DNA of 64,000 nt from Planomonospora parontospora (GCA_014647935.1 BMQD01000004.1:144155-208154); one strand, 5' to 3'. Counted from the first letter of the stretch, positions 44,135 to 54,329 are shown. Numbers and translations: made by a program. Notes: generated by a model from the letters alone, not told the origin.

Positions 44135-44156
44135 GCCTGGAGCCTACCGGGATGCC

Positions 44157-45065
44157 TTACACACGGAGGTAACGGCGGAGCGTGACGAAGGAGGCGAAGA
44201 CACAGATGAGCACGCCGATGATCATCGTGAGGCTGATCGCCGAGGCGACGGTCTCCCAGGAGAGCTGGGCCGTCCCGCCGAGGTAGAGCTGCACGCTGTC
44301 GAAGAGGAACACCTTGCTGACGATCAGCAGGACCGCCGCGATCACGCCGCCGATCAGGCCGGCGATGACGCCCTCCATCACGAACGGGAGCTGGATGTAG
44401 AGGTTCGAGGCGCCGACCAGCCGCATGATGCCCGTCTCACGGCGGCGGTTGTAGGCCGACAGCCGGACGGTGTTGCCGATCAGCAGGGCGGCCGCGAAGA
44501 CCAGGGTGATCGCGATCGTCAGCGCCGCCCAGCGGAGCTTCTCCAGCAGGCCGAAGAACTTCTCCAGGATCTCCTTCTGGTTGATCACGTTGGAGACCCC
44601 GGGCGCCCCCTGCAGCCCCTCGATCACCGCGCCGTACTCGTCGGGGTTCTTGAGCTTGACCCGGAAGGACTCGGGCATGTCCTCGACCTGGATCGCCGAG
44701 ATCAGCACGTTGTTGCTGGCGTTCTGCGCCTTGAAGTTCTCGTAGGCCTTGGCGGCGTCCTCGAACTCGACCCGCTCGACCTGCGGCATGGCCTCGATCG
44801 TCGCCTTCAGCGCCGCCTGCTCCTGCGCGTCGACGCCGCCGCTGCCCTTGCACTGGGGGAAGGGGTCGTTCTTCTTGCACAGGAAGACCGAGACCTCGAC
44901 CTTGTCGAACCAGGAGTCCTTCATGCCGGAGATCTGGGAGTTGATCATCAGACCGACGCCCAGCAGCGCCATGCCGATCGCCACGGTCACGATGACCGCG
45001 ATGGTCATCGTGAGGTTGCGGCGGAGGCCGATCCAGACCTCGGAGAAGATGAAGTTTGCCCGCAT
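44157..45065 (-). CDS. ftsX: Cell-division ABC-transporter permease FtsX
   Basis: 302 residues: helix 1 (about 22-44), an extracellular loop of about 110 residues with a Cys pair (FLCKKNDPFPQC), and three C-terminal helices of the FtsX/MacB fold with AYNRRRETGIMRLVGASNLYIQLPF. With FtsE it signals across the membrane to peptidoglycan hydrolases at the septum. It begins 47 bp after ftsE. No hydrolase partner gene follows here; smpB does. Confidence 0.97.
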   Translation of the reverse strand: MRANFIFSEVWIGLRRNLTMTIAVIVTVAIGMALLGVGLMINSQISGMKDSWFDKVEVSVFLCKKNDPFPQCKGSGGVDAQEQAALKATIEAMPQVERVEFEDAAKAYENFKAQNASNNVLISAIQVEDMPESFRVKLKNPDEYGAVIEGLQGAPGVSNVINQKEILEKFFGLLEKLRWAALTIAITLVFAAALLIGNTVRLSAYNRRRETGIMRLVGASNLYIQLPFVMEGVIAGLIGGVIAAVLLIVSKVFLFDSVQLYLGGTAQLSWETVASAISLTMIIGVLICVFASFVTLRRYLRV

Positions 45066-45112
45066 GCTCTTCCTGTCGCTGTCGCTTTCCGGGTTCCGGG
45101 ACGTCCTGGGAC

Positions 45113-45802
45113 TCAGTACGCCTGGCCGTACACGCCACGCGACTGGTCACGGACGATCTTGCCGTCCTCCAGTTCCACCACGCGTTTGCGCATGGAGTCG
45201 ACGATGGCCGCGTCGTGCGTGGCCATGACGACCGTGGTGCCCGTCCGGTTGATCCGGTCGAGGACCTTCATGATGCCGATGCTCGTCGCCGGGTCGATGT
45301 TCCCGGTCGGCTCGTCGGCCAGGAGGATCATCGGCCGGTTGACGAACGCGCGGGCCATCGCGACCCGCTGCTGCTCGCCGCCGGACAGCTCGTCGGGCAT
45401 CCGGTGGGCCTTGCCCTCCAGGCCGACGAGCTCGACGACCTCGGGCACGACCTTGCGGATGAACCGCCGCGGCTTGCCGATGACCTCCAGCGCGAACGCG
45501 ACGTTCTCGTACACGTTCTTGTTCGGCAGGAGCCGGAAGTCCTGGAAGACGCAGCCGATCCGGCGGCGCAGGTGCGGGACCTTGAAGTTCGACAGCCGGG
45601 CAAGATCCTTGCCGGCGACGTGGATCGCCCCGGAGTTGGGGCGCTCCTCCTTCAAGATCAGTCGGAGGAAGGTCGACTTCCCGGACCCCGAGGGGCCGAC
45701 GAGGAACACGAACTCACCCTTGTCGACGTCGACGCTGACGTGGTCCAACGCGGGGCGGTTCTGGTTCGCGTAGACCTTGGTGACATTATCAAAATGGATC
45801 AC
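45113..45802 (-). CDS. ftsE: Cell-division ATP-binding protein FtsE
   Basis: 229-residue ABC ATPase: Walker [11 protein letters not shown]-loop VFQDFRLL, signature [14 protein letters not shown], Walker [11 protein letters not shown] and switch His ATHDA. It drives FtsX in the divisome. ATG at 45802. The 234-bp stretch upstream (45803-46036) carries its promoter and is divergent from the small zinc-ribbon gene. Confidence 0.98.
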   Translation of the reverse strand: MIHFDNVTKVYANQNRPALDHVSVDVDKGEFVFLVGPSGSGKSTFLRLILKEERPNSGAIHVAGKDLARLSNFKVPHLRRRIGCVFQDFRLLPNKNVYENVAFALEVIGKPRRFIRKVVPEVVELVGLEGKAHRMPDELSGGEQQRVAMARAFVNRPMILLADEPTGNIDPATSIGIMKVLDRINRTGTTVVMATHDAAIVDSMRKRVVELEDGKIVRDQSRGVYGQAY

Positions 45803-46036
45803 GGGCGCATCACGGCATGCCAGTCTAGGGGTTAGGACGGTCGCGGTAGTGGCAGAGGTCCACTTTCCGCCTCTCGCCGGCCGGGGGGCGCCGATCTTTA
45901 CCTGGATCGACGTTCCGGTTGGCCGGAGCCCAGTCTAGGGGGAAGACCGGCATGGAAGGTCCATAACGGAAACAAAACGATTCGGCGCCCGGTAACGACC
46001 GCATAAAGTGGTTCCGACTCCGAAGGGGAGGACCCC

Positions 46037-46228
46037 ATGAGCTGTGACGACCTGGTCTGCGCGCGGTGCGCCCATCCCGTCGCCGAGGGCCGCTGCCCTC
46101 TGTGCCGGGCCAACCGCGACCGGATGCACCAGGCGGGCCTGGGCGGGATGACCCCGGCGATGGTCTCGCTGGCGCTGATCGTGCTCTTCTTCCTGACCCT
46201 GGTGCTGGAGCACCTGGCGAAGGGCTGA
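46037..46228 (+). CDS. Small zinc-ribbon membrane protein
   Basis: 63 residues, ATG behind GGGGAGGA. N-terminal half has a zinc-ribbon pattern, CARCAHPVAEGRCPLCRAN (CxxC then CxxC), and the C-terminal half is one transmembrane helix (MVSLALIVLFFLTLVLEHL). The ribbon would lie in the cytosol. I do not recognise a named family; a small protein at this place between prfB and ftsE would be worth comparing across actinobacteria. It is transcribed against both neighbours. Confidence 0.75.
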   Translation: MSCDDLVCARCAHPVAEGRCPLCRANRDRMHQAGLGGMTPAMVSLALIVLFFLTLVLEHLAKG

Positions 46229-46237
46229 GCGGCCCGG

Positions 46238-46263
46238 GGGCCTCCCGGCCCGCCGGGAGGCCC
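46238..46263 (+). terminator. Strong terminator hairpin
   Basis: Perfect 11-bp arms GGGCCTCCCGG / CCGGGAGGCCC with a 4-base loop, 10 bp after the stop of the small zinc-ribbon gene and before the prfB 3' end from the other side. It can end transcription from both. Confidence 0.7.
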
Positions 46264-46358
46264 GGACCCGGTCCAGGCGTCGGTGCCCGCCCTTCTTGAC
46301 CACCTCAGTCGCCCCGGACGACAGCAGCCCGGACCCGGTCTAGGCGTCGGTGCCCGCC
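46261..46358. repeat. Direct repeat duplicating the prfB 3' end
   Basis: A 31-bp sequence occurs at 46261-46291 and again at 46328-46358, differing by one base. The second copy includes the last codons and TAG stop of prfB; in the first copy the TAG is TGG. The copies are 67 bp apart, start to start. Confidence 0.9.
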
Positions 46359-47458
46359 TCCTGGCGGCGCAGCCAGCGGATCTCCGACTCGATGAACCCG
46401 TCGATGTCCCCGTCGAGCACCGAGCCCGGGTTGCCCGCCTCGGTGCCCGTCCGCAGGTCCTTCACGATCTGGTACGGGTGCAGCACGTAGTTGCGGATCT
46501 GGGTGCCCCACGAGGTGGTGGACTCGCCGCGGATCTCGTTAAGCGCCGCCGCCTCCTCCTGCCGCTTGCGCTCCAGCAGCTTGGACTGCAGGACGGCCAT
46601 CGCGGTCGCCTTGTTCTGCAGCTGCGAGCGCTCGTTCTGGCAGGAGACCACGATGCCGGTGGGCAGGTGGGTCAGGCGCACCGCGGAGTCGGTGGTGTTG
46701 ACGCCCTGCCCGCCGGGGCCCGAGGACCGGTAGACGTCGACCCGCAGGTCGTCCTCGTTGATGTCGATGTGGTCGGTGGTCTCGACGACGGGGACCACGT
46801 CCACGCCCGCGAAGGAGGTCTGCCGGCGGCCCTGGTTGTCGAACGGGCTGATCCGGACCAGCCGGTGGGTGCCGTGCTCGCCGCGGAGCGTGCCGTAGGC
46901 GTAGGGCGCCTTGACCGTGAAGGTCGTCGACTTGATCCCGGCCTCCTCGGCGTAGGAGGTCTCGTAGACCTCCGTCGGGTAGCCCTTGCGCTCGGCCCAG
47001 CGGAGGTACATCCGCTGGAGCATCTGCGCCCAGTCGGCGGCGTCCACACCGCCCGCCTGGGACTGGATGGTGACGACCGCCTCACGCGCGTCGTACTCGC
47101 CCGAGAGCAGGGTCCGGACCTCCAGGGCGCCGATGTCGCCCCTGAGGGACTCCAGCTCGCGGCCGGCCTCCTCCAGGGTGTCGGCGTCGTCCTCGGCCGC
47201 GGCGAGCTCGTAGAGCACCACCAGGTCCTCCAGGCGCCGCCCCAGGGACTCGATCCTGTTGACCTCGCCCTGCATGTAGGACAGCTTGCTGGTGACCTTC
47301 TGGGCCCGATCCTGGTCGTTCCACAGGTCGGGCGCGGCGGCCTGCTCCTCCAGCTCCTCGATCTGCTTGCGCATCGCGTCGAGGTCCAGCACGTCCTGGA
47401 TGCTTCTCAGCGTGCCGGTAAGCTCGTTGATCTCTTCTGCCGGATCGATGACTGCCAC
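46340..47458 (-). CDS. prfB: Peptide chain release factor 2
   Basis: 372 residues. The catalytic GGQ lies in [17 protein letters not shown] and the UGA-recognition SPF tripeptide in [15 protein letters not shown]. It releases peptides at UGA and UAA codons. The GTG at 47458 ([15 protein letters not shown]) is taken as the start; no strong ribosome site is visible, so an upstream start is possible. The internal UGA frameshift that autoregulates prfB in many bacteria is absent, and the frame runs straight through. Confidence 0.95.
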   Translation of the reverse strand: MAVIDPAEEINELTGTLRSIQDVLDLDAMRKQIEELEEQAAAPDLWNDQDRAQKVTSKLSYMQGEVNRIESLGRRLEDLVVLYELAAAEDDADTLEEAGRELESLRGDIGALEVRTLLSGEYDAREAVVTIQSQAGGVDAADWAQMLQRMYLRWAERKGYPTEVYETSYAEEAGIKSTTFTVKAPYAYGTLRGEHGTHRLVRISPFDNQGRRQTSFAGVDVVPVVETTDHIDINEDDLRVDVYRSSGPGGQGVNTTDSAVRLTHLPTGIVVSCQNERSQLQNKATAMAVLQSKLLERKRQEEAAALNEIRGESTTSWGTQIRNYVLHPYQIVKDLRTGTEAGNPGSVLDGDIDGFIESEIRWLRRQEAGTDA

Positions 47459-47581
47459 GTCTGTAAAGGGTACGCGACCACCGCACCCCGTTGTGTACGG
47501 CACGGTTGTGTACGGCACGAGCCCTCACGACCGGACAGGCCATAGCATGGGCGCCGCGGCGGGGACCATCGGGAGGTTGGC

Positions 47582-48631
47582 GTGCGGGGACACGGGCGAC
47601 GAGGGCTGCTCGCGCTGACCGTGGCCGTGGCCGTGGCGTCCGCGGCGGCCTGCTCCGGGTCCGGCGACGCCGCCCCCTCCCCGAGCGCCCCGGCCGGCGG
47701 CACCGCCCCCGCGCCGACGCCCTCCGTGCGCCCGCAGGTCACGCTGGAGGAGGCGGGCCGGGCGCTGCGGGACCTCCTCTCCGCCGACGAGGTCCTCGGC
47801 GCGGCCGCGCCGCACCTGCTGGCCGACCGGCACCACCTGCTCAAGCAGGCCCGCGACGGGCACCTGGCGCTCACCCAGGCCGCCTACGACAGCGCGGAGG
47901 CCGAGGGCGGGGACCCGCCCCGCTACACCTGGGGCGAGCCGCGGCTGCTGGTCCCCCGCCTGGCGCGGGGGCCCGTCTGGTTCGCCGCCGTGGTGGACCG
48001 CCGGGATGCCGCCGGGCGCGCCCGCCCCGCCGTGCTGACGGTGGTGCGGCAGGGCGCGGACGACTGGCAGGTCAGCTCCCTGTCGCTGCTGGACGACGTG
48101 CTCCCCGAGATCGCCCTGGACGCCGAGGGGTACGCCACCGCCCTGGCCGAGGACGACATGACCGTGGCGATCAGCCCCCGGCTGATGGCGCCGCTCCACG
48201 CGACCACGGCGGAGGAGGGGGCGGCGGGGTTCTCCGCCGGGCTGATCGCCGAGGGCCCGCACACCACCGCCCACGCGACCGAGATCGCCGCCGCGCGCAC
48301 GGCGGAGAAGCGGGACGGCTGCCTGGGCTACGACTCGATCTTCGCCGCGGCCGGCTACCCGGTCCACGCGCTGCGCACCGGAGACGGCGGGGCCCTGGTG
48401 ATGTACTCCCTGGTCAGGACGACGACCAGGACGATCAAGGTCGATCCCTGCGCGCCGTACATCGCGGTCCCCCGGCAGGCGCGGGGGTTGACCACCGAGC
48501 CCTACGCCCGCAAGGAGCTGCGCACCGTGGAGACGCAGCAGTACGTGAGCGTGGTTCCGGCGAAGGAGAGCGGCGAGCCGGCCAGGGTCGTCGGCTACCT
48601 CGGCGGCATCACCAAGGTCTTCGTGTCCTGA
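47582..48631 (+). CDS. Conserved lipoprotein of unknown function
   Basis: 349 residues, GTG at 47582 with GGGAGG 7 nt upstream. A Sec signal with lipobox-like ASAAACSG (Cys about 24) is followed by a Pro/Ala/Ser linker and a globular domain (about 50-349) with the block YTWGEPRLLVPRLARGPVWFAAVVDRR and a late Cys pair (DGCLGYDS, DPCAPYI) that may form a disulfide. It looks like the actinobacterial extracytoplasmic lipoproteins of unassigned function. Divergent from prfB and convergent with the dehydrogenase gene. Confidence 0.75.
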   Translation: MRGHGRRGLLALTVAVAVASAAACSGSGDAAPSPSAPAGGTAPAPTPSVRPQVTLEEAGRALRDLLSADEVLGAAAPHLLADRHHLLKQARDGHLALTQAAYDSAEAEGGDPPRYTWGEPRLLVPRLARGPVWFAAVVDRRDAAGRARPAVLTVVRQGADDWQVSSLSLLDDVLPEIALDAEGYATALAEDDMTVAISPRLMAPLHATTAEEGAAGFSAGLIAEGPHTTAHATEIAAARTAEKRDGCLGYDSIFAAAGYPVHALRTGDGGALVMYSLVRTTTRTIKVDPCAPYIAVPRQARGLTTEPYARKELRTVETQQYVSVVPAKESGEPARVVGYLGGITKVFVS

Positions 48632-48637
48632 CGCCCC

Positions 48638-48676
48638 GCCGGTCTCCCGGGGACTCGGCGTCCCAGGGAGACCGGC
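48638..48676. terminator. Bidirectional terminator between lipoprotein and dehydrogenase genes
   Basis: Perfect 11-bp arms GCCGGTCTCCC (48638-48648) and GGGAGACCGGC (48666-48676), 7 bp after the lipoprotein stop. Further GC-rich direct repeats of CGCCC(A/G)GCCCGCTCCCCGGGG follow up to the end of the dehydrogenase gene at 48767. Confidence 0.65.
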
Positions 48677-48766
48677 GCCCGGACGCCCAGCCCGCTCCCC
48701 GGGGGATCGGCGCGCGGACGCCCGGCCCGCTCCCCGGGGCCGGTCCCCCGGGAAGCGGACGGGGAC

Positions 48767-51700
48767 TCAGTCCTCCGCGTGCGGCAGGCCGGTGGAGGCC
48801 ACCAGCGTCCGGACCGCGCGCAGCGCCACCGAGAGCGTCGCCAGGTCGAAGTCGTCGCTCTCCCAGATCTCCGAGAGCGTCTGCCGGGCCCGGGCGACCG
48901 CGGCCGAGTTCACCTCGCTCCAGCGGGCGAGCCTCTCCTCGGGCGAGAGCCCGGACTCGCTGCCCATCAGCACGCCACGGGTGAGCGCGGCGTGCGCGGC
49001 GTAGAGGTCGTCGCGGAGCGCGGCGCGCGCCATGGAGTTCCACCGGTCGTCCCTGGGCAGCGCGATGACGCGCTCCCGGAGCCCGGCCAGGCGGAGCCGG
49101 TCGGCGAGGTCGAAGTAGACCTCGGCGGCCTCGTCCACCGGGCGGCCGGTGCTCGTGGCGATCTCCACCAGGTCGAAGGTGGAGTACGCCGGGACCATCG
49201 CGGCGACCCGCTCGGCCAGGTCGTCGGGGACCCCGCGGGCGATGAAGGAGTCCCTGCGGTCCTCGAACGCCGCCAGGTCGGAGCCGGTCAGCAGCTTGGG
49301 CAGGTGCGGGAGCAGGCCGTTCATGCCCTTGGTGAAGAAGCCCACCGTGGAGGCCAGGTCCAGCGGCGGCCGGCGGTTGCCGAGCAGCCAGCGGGTGCCG
49401 CGCTCGCACAGTTTGCGCGCCTCCAGCTCCATCGCGAGCTGGGTGGAGACGTCCACCTTGTTCTCCAGCTCCTCGACCGCCCGCCAGAGGCTCGGCAGGT
49501 CGAAGACCTCCCGGGTGACGAGGTAGGCGCGGGCGATGTCCGGGGCGGACGCGCCGCTCTCCTCGCCCACCCGGAACATGAAGGTGGTGCCGCTGGAGTT
49601 GACCAGGTCGTTCACCACGCAGGTGGTGATGATCTCCCTGCGGAGCGGGTGGTCGTCCATGAAGGGGCGGAACCGCTCGCGCAGCGCCGACGGGAAGTAG
49701 GAGACCAGCCAGGACGCCAGGTAGGGGTCGTCGGGCAGGTCGGAGCCGAGGATCTGGGCGTCCACCACCAGCTTGGTGTAGGCCAGCAGCACGGAGAACT
49801 CCGGCGCGGTCAGGCCGAGCCCGGCCTGGCGCCGCTCGGCGAGCGCCTTGTCCGACGGCAGGAACTCCAGCTCCCGGTTGACCAGCCCGTCCCGCTCCAG
49901 CCGGCGCAGGTAGCGCGCGTGGATGTGCAGCATCTCCGGCGCCTGCGCGCGGGCCGCGGCCAGCACCACGTTCTGGTCGTAGTTGTCGCGCAGGACCAGT
50001 TCGGCGACCTCGTCGGTCATGTCGAGGAAGAGCTGGTTGCGCTGCTTGTCGGTGAGCTCGCCGTCGCGGACCACCCGGTCCAGCAGGATCTTGATGTTCA
50101 CCTCGTGGTCGGAGGTGTCCACGCCCGCGGAGTTGTCGATGAAGTCGGTGTTGACCAGCCCGCCGCCCAGGGCGTACTCGATCCGGGCGAGCTGGGTCAG
50201 GCCCAGGTTGCCGCCCTCGCCGACCACCTTGCAGCGCAGCTCGGCGGCGTCGACCCGCAGGCCGTCGTTGGCCTTGTCGCCGACGTCGGCGTGCGACTCC
50301 GACGACGCCTTGACGTAGGTCCCGATGCCGCCGTTCCACAGCAGGTCCACCGGGGCCTTGAGGATCGCGCTGATCAGGTCGTTGGGCGCCATTGCGGCGA
50401 CCCCGTCGGGGATGCCGAGCGCGGCGCGCGCCTGCGGCGAGACCGGGATCGACTTGGCCGTGCGCGGCCAGACGCCGCCGCCCGCGGAGATCAGCTCGGG
50501 CGAGTAGTCCTCCCACGAGCTGCGCGGCAGCGCGAACAGCCGGGCGCGCTCGGCGAAGCCGCGGGCGGCGTCGGGGTGCGGGTCGATGAAGACGTGCCGG
50601 TGGTCGAAGGCGGCGACCAGCCGGATGTGCTGGGAGAGCAGCATGCCGTTGCCGAACACGTCGCCCGACATGTCGCCGATGCCGACGACCGTGAAGTCGG
50701 TGGCCTGCACGTCCACACCGAGGGTGCGGAAGTGGTACTTCACCGACTCCCAGGCGCCGCGGGCGGTGATGCCCATGCCCTTGTGGTCGTAGCCGACCGA
50801 GCCGCCGGAGGCGAAGGCGTCGCCCAGCCAGAAGCCGTACTCCTTGGCGACCCCGTTGGCGATGTCGGAGAAGGTCGCGGTGCCCTTGTCGGCGGCCACC
50901 ACCAGGTAGGTGTCGTCGCCGTCGTGCCGGACCGTGTCGGCGGGCGGGACCACCTGCCCGTCGACGAGGTTGTCGGTGAGGTCGAGCAGGCCGGAGATGA
51001 ACATCCGGTAGCAGGCGACGCCCTCGGCCTGCAGGTCCTCCCGCCGGCCGGACTTCGGCGGGTTCTTGACCACGAAGCCGCCCTTGGAGCCGGTGGGCAC
51101 GATCACGGTGTTCTTCACCATCTGCGCCTTGACCAGGCCCAGGACCTCGGTGCGGAAGTCCTCCATCCGGTCCGACCAGCGCAGCCCGCCGCGGGCGACC
51201 TTCCCGAAGCGCAGGTGCACGCCCTCGACCCGGGGCGAGTAGACGAAGACCTCGATCTTCGGCCGGGGCAGCGGCAGCACGCCGATCGAGGGCGAGTCGA
51301 GCTTCACCGCGATGTACGGCTTGCGCTCCCCGTCCGCCCGCTGGAAGTAGTTGGTCCGCAGCGTGGCCTGGATCATCTCCAGGTAGGCCCGGAGGATCCG
51401 GTCCTCGTCCAGGGAGGCGACGTCGTCCAGCGCGCCGAGGATCTCCTCGTGCAGCGCGGCGGCCAGGTCCTGGCGGGCCTCCTCCGGGCGGGCCGGGTCG
51501 AGCCGGGCCTCGAACAGGCCGACCAGCAGCCGGGCGAGCCGTACGTTGCCCTGCAGCACGCGCTCGATGTAGTCCTGGCTGAAGGCGGTCCCGGCCTGGC
51601 GCAGGTACTTGGCGTAGACCCGCAGGATCTCGGCCTGCTCCCAGGTGAGGCCCGCGGTCAGGACGAGCGCGTTGAAGCCGTCGCTCTCCACCCGGCCCCG

Positions 51701-53689
51701 CCACAGCGCGTCGAACGCGTCCTGGAAGAGCCGCTTGAAGACGTCCCGGTCCACCTCCGGCGAGGGGGTGTAGCGCAGGCCGAAGTCGTAGATCCAGGCG
51801 TCCTTCGTCGCCGGGTCGTTGTCGAGGTCGATCTCGTAGGGCCGCTCGTCGACCACCTCGACGCCCATCCGCTGGAGCAGCGGGAGCACCTGCGACAGGG
51901 AGATCGGCCGGCCGATCCGGTAGAGCTTGAACCGGCGCTCGCCCTCGGGCGCGTCGTACGGCTCGTAGAGGTTCATCCCGATCGCGTCGGACGGCTCCGG
52001 CGCGCCCGAGGCCCCCGACGACGCCGGGGTCCCCGACGCCGCCGCCAGCGCCTCCAGCCGGCGCAGGTCCGCCACCGCCATCCGGGGCGGGAAGTCCGCC
52101 TTGTAGCCCTCGGGGAAGGCCGAGGCGTAGCGGCGGACGAGGCGGGGCGCCTCGGCCTCCGAGCTCAGGTCGGTGATGGCCGCGGCCAGGTCGTCCTCCC
52201 AGGAGCGGGTGGCGGCGGCCAGCACGGCCTCCAGCTCCCCCACGTCGACGGAGTCGGCCCCCAGCGTCCGGCCCCGCTCCCCGCGGACGACGACGTGCAG
52301 CCGGGCGAGGGCCGACTCGCCGATCATGGCGCTGTAGTCGAGGGAGGCGCCGCCGAGCGCCTTGAGGAGGATCTCCTGCATCCTGATGCGGATCTTGGTG
52401 GTGTAGCGGTCGCGCGGCAGGTAGATCAGGCAGGAGACGTAGCGGCCGTAGTCGTCCGGGCGCAGGAAGACCTTCACCTGCTTGCGCTCGCGGAGCCGGA
52501 GCACGCCGAGCGCGATCGGCAGGAGCTGCTGCACGGACGTCTGGAAGAGCTCGTCGCGGGGGTAGGTCTCCAGGATCTCGATGAGGTCCTTGCCGTCGTG
52601 GCTCTCGGCGGAGAACCCGGCCAGGTCGAGGATCTCGGCCAGTTTGCGGCGGAGCACCGGGATGCGGGCGACCGACTCGTTGTAGGCCGCGTGGGTGAAC
52701 AGGCCGAGGAACCGGCGCTCGCCGACGACCTCCCCCGCCGCGTCGAAGAGCTTGACGCCGACGTAGTCCAGGTAGGCCGGGCGGTGCACGGTGGCGCGGC
52801 TGTTGGCCTTGGTGACGATCAGCATGTGCTGCTTCTCGCGGGCCTTGGCCCTCAGCTCGGGCGGGAGCGCGGCGAAGCTGCCCGAGCCTGCCTTGTCGTG
52901 CCGGAGGATGCCCAGGCCGGTCCCGGGCACCGCGTGCAGCTCGTCGCCCTGCTCGCCGCGCTCCAGGCGGTATTCGCGGTAGCCGAGGAAGGTGAAGTGC
53001 CCGTCCGCGAGCCAGCGCATCAGCTCCAGGCTGTCCTCGACCCCGGCGGGGTCGAGCGGCGGCGGGTTCACCGAGACGTCCTCGGCGGTCCGCACGGCCA
53101 GCGCCCGCATCTTCGGGAAGTCCTCGACGGCGTAGCGCACGTCCGACAGGACCCGCTGCAGGTCGGTCTCGAGCCGGCGGAGCACGGCGGGGTCGCTCTG
53201 CCGGTCGATCTCGAAGTGCATCCAGGACTCGACGAGCATCTGCCCGGTGACGTCCTCCTCGCCGGAGCCGAGGAGCCTGCCCGTCATGTCCCGGCGCACC
53301 CGCATCTGCGGGTGGATGATCAGGTGGGTGCCGATGTCGTGGCGGTTGAGCTCCATCGTCACCGAGTCGACCAGGAAGGACATGTCGTCGGTGACCACCT
53401 CGACGACCGAGCGGCCGGGGTCCCAGCCGTGCTCCTCCAGGTTCGGCGTGTAGGCCCGCACCAGGGCCCGGCCCTGGGGGCGCCGCTCGGCGATCTGGCG
53501 GTGGGCCGTCGCGGGGCCGTACACGTTGACCGGGTCGCGGTCCAGCAGGTCCTCCGGCGCGACGTGCCGGTAGTAGAGCCGCAGGAAGGCGAGCGCCTCC
53601 TCGGCGCTCCCGCAGTCGCCGCCGGGTGTGTGCGCACAGCTCGCGGCGGCACTCCTCAGCAGCTCGTCTTTGGCCTCTTCGAGCGGCAT
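48767..53689 (-). CDS. NAD-specific glutamate dehydrogenase, large (180-kDa) class
   Basis: 1640 residues, the size of the GDH180 family. An N-terminal regulatory part (about 1-700, ACT-like segments such as RALVRAYTPNLEEHGWDPG) precedes the dehydrogenase core (about 770-1200) with LRFGKVARGGLRWSDRMEDFRTEVLGLVKAQMVKNTVIVPTGSKGGF-type glutamate-binding and lysine region and GIGDMSGDVFGNGML in the NAD domain; the C-terminal helical part follows. Start ATG at 53689 (MPLEEAKDELL) behind AAAGGAG. It oxidises glutamate to 2-oxoglutarate and ammonium. The opposite strand has one uninterrupted frame along the whole gene, a codon-bias shadow. Confidence 0.95.
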   Translation of the reverse strand: MPLEEAKDELLRSAAASCAHTPGGDCGSAEEALAFLRLYYRHVAPEDLLDRDPVNVYGPATAHRQIAERRPQGRALVRAYTPNLEEHGWDPGRSVVEVVTDDMSFLVDSVTMELNRHDIGTHLIIHPQMRVRRDMTGRLLGSGEEDVTGQMLVESWMHFEIDRQSDPAVLRRLETDLQRVLSDVRYAVEDFPKMRALAVRTAEDVSVNPPPLDPAGVEDSLELMRWLADGHFTFLGYREYRLERGEQGDELHAVPGTGLGILRHDKAGSGSFAALPPELRAKAREKQHMLIVTKANSRATVHRPAYLDYVGVKLFDAAGEVVGERRFLGLFTHAAYNESVARIPVLRRKLAEILDLAGFSAESHDGKDLIEILETYPRDELFQTSVQQLLPIALGVLRLRERKQVKVFLRPDDYGRYVSCLIYLPRDRYTTKIRIRMQEILLKALGGASLDYSAMIGESALARLHVVVRGERGRTLGADSVDVGELEAVLAAATRSWEDDLAAAITDLSSEAEAPRLVRRYASAFPEGYKADFPPRMAVADLRRLEALAAASGTPASSGASGAPEPSDAIGMNLYEPYDAPEGERRFKLYRIGRPISLSQVLPLLQRMGVEVVDERPYEIDLDNDPATKDAWIYDFGLRYTPSPEVDRDVFKRLFQDAFDALWRGRVESDGFNALVLTAGLTWEQAEILRVYAKYLRQAGTAFSQDYIERVLQGNVRLARLLVGLFEARLDPARPEEARQDLAAALHEEILGALDDVASLDEDRILRAYLEMIQATLRTNYFQRADGERKPYIAVKLDSPSIGVLPLPRPKIEVFVYSPRVEGVHLRFGKVARGGLRWSDRMEDFRTEVLGLVKAQMVKNTVIVPTGSKGGFVVKNPPKSGRREDLQAEGVACYRMFISGLLDLTDNLVDGQVVPPADTVRHDGDDTYLVVAADKGTATFSDIANGVAKEYGFWLGDAFASGGSVGYDHKGMGITARGAWESVKYHFRTLGVDVQATDFTVVGIGDMSGDVFGNGMLLSQHIRLVAAFDHRHVFIDPHPDAARGFAERARLFALPRSSWEDYSPELISAGGGVWPRTAKSIPVSPQARAALGIPDGVAAMAPNDLISAILKAPVDLLWNGGIGTYVKASSESHADVGDKANDGLRVDAAELRCKVVGEGGNLGLTQLARIEYALGGGLVNTDFIDNSAGVDTSDHEVNIKILLDRVVRDGELTDKQRNQLFLDMTDEVAELVLRDNYDQNVVLAAARAQAPEMLHIHARYLRRLERDGLVNRELEFLPSDKALAERRQAGLGLTAPEFSVLLAYTKLVVDAQILGSDLPDDPYLASWLVSYFPSALRERFRPFMDDHPLRREIITTCVVNDLVNSSGTTFMFRVGEESGASAPDIARAYLVTREVFDLPSLWRAVEELENKVDVSTQLAMELEARKLCERGTRWLLGNRRPPLDLASTVGFFTKGMNGLLPHLPKLLTGSDLAAFEDRRDSFIARGVPDDLAERVAAMVPAYSTFDLVEIATSTGRPVDEAAEVYFDLADRLRLAGLRERVIALPRDDRWNSMARAALRDDLYAAHAALTRGVLMGSESGLSPEERLARWSEVNSAAVARARQTLSEIWESDDFDLATLSVALRAVRTLVASTGLPHAED

Positions 53690-54329
53690 GTCGCTCTCAC
53701 TCCTTTGTGAGGGGTATTGCTCATTTTTGACCGGATCTACACCAGATCCGCGGCGCCGTACAGGTGCCCGTACAAGGGGAAATGATGCTCGGTCCACGGG
53801 CACGGCGGTGACCATCCGCGCCGGTCATCGTCGACCGGTGCGCGGCACCGTTCCTGATACCACCCGAAAAGTTGCGAAACGTCAACGTGACGACCGGTCA
53901 CCGTCACCCGGCCGCCACTGCCCCGCCGCCCCGTCGCCGGCTCCCCGGCGGGGCGGGCGGAATGAGGGCGCGGACCGTCCCCGCGCGTTCTCCGCTCCCC
54001 GGCCCGCCCGATATACGGTCCCCGCCATCCGATATGTCGGCGCAAAAGCCAGCCCATTGGAAACTTGCCGCAGACGACCGGCAAACGCGTGGTCAGGTGC
54101 GGGATCGGCGCCACTTTCGTCAGTAGCATCGAGAAGCTCGCAGGGGCCGAGGTTCTCGCATTCGGAGAAGACCTGCGTCCATTGCGGTCGAGGCATTCCG
54201 GAAATCACCGGCCGGCCTTCCGCGAGATCGGCGCGATATTCGCGGTGTCAAAATGGAACCGCCGAGTTGGGGGAAGCTTGACTGAATTCAGGCCGGTCGC
54301 GGAAAGAGAATTCGAATACGGAGGCACCG
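53690..54329. other. 640-bp divergent intergenic region
   Basis: Lies between the dehydrogenase gene (minus) and the exopolysaccharide operon (plus). GC is lower than in flanking genes, as expected for promoters. GTGAC/GGTCAC inverted motifs near 53886-53911 and two CCGATAT copies near 54008-54034 are possible regulator sites. TTGACT at 54278 resembles a -35, but a -10 at proper spacing is not clear. Short frames here lack ribosome sites and family resemblance. Confidence 0.5.

Noticed and set aside
46340-47458. Programmed frameshift in prfB.
   Set aside because: The frame is continuous with no internal UGA after the start region.
48779-53710. A 1643-codon plus-strand open frame opposite the glutamate dehydrogenase gene.
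   Set aside because: It is an exact antisense shadow made by GC-rich third positions; its protein is Arg/Gly/His/Val-rich low complexity with no domain, and the minus-strand gene is clearly real.
54278-54283. TTGACT as -35 for the exopolysaccharide operon.
   Set aside because: No -10 hexamer at 16-19 bp spacing; kept only as a remark in the intergenic entry.
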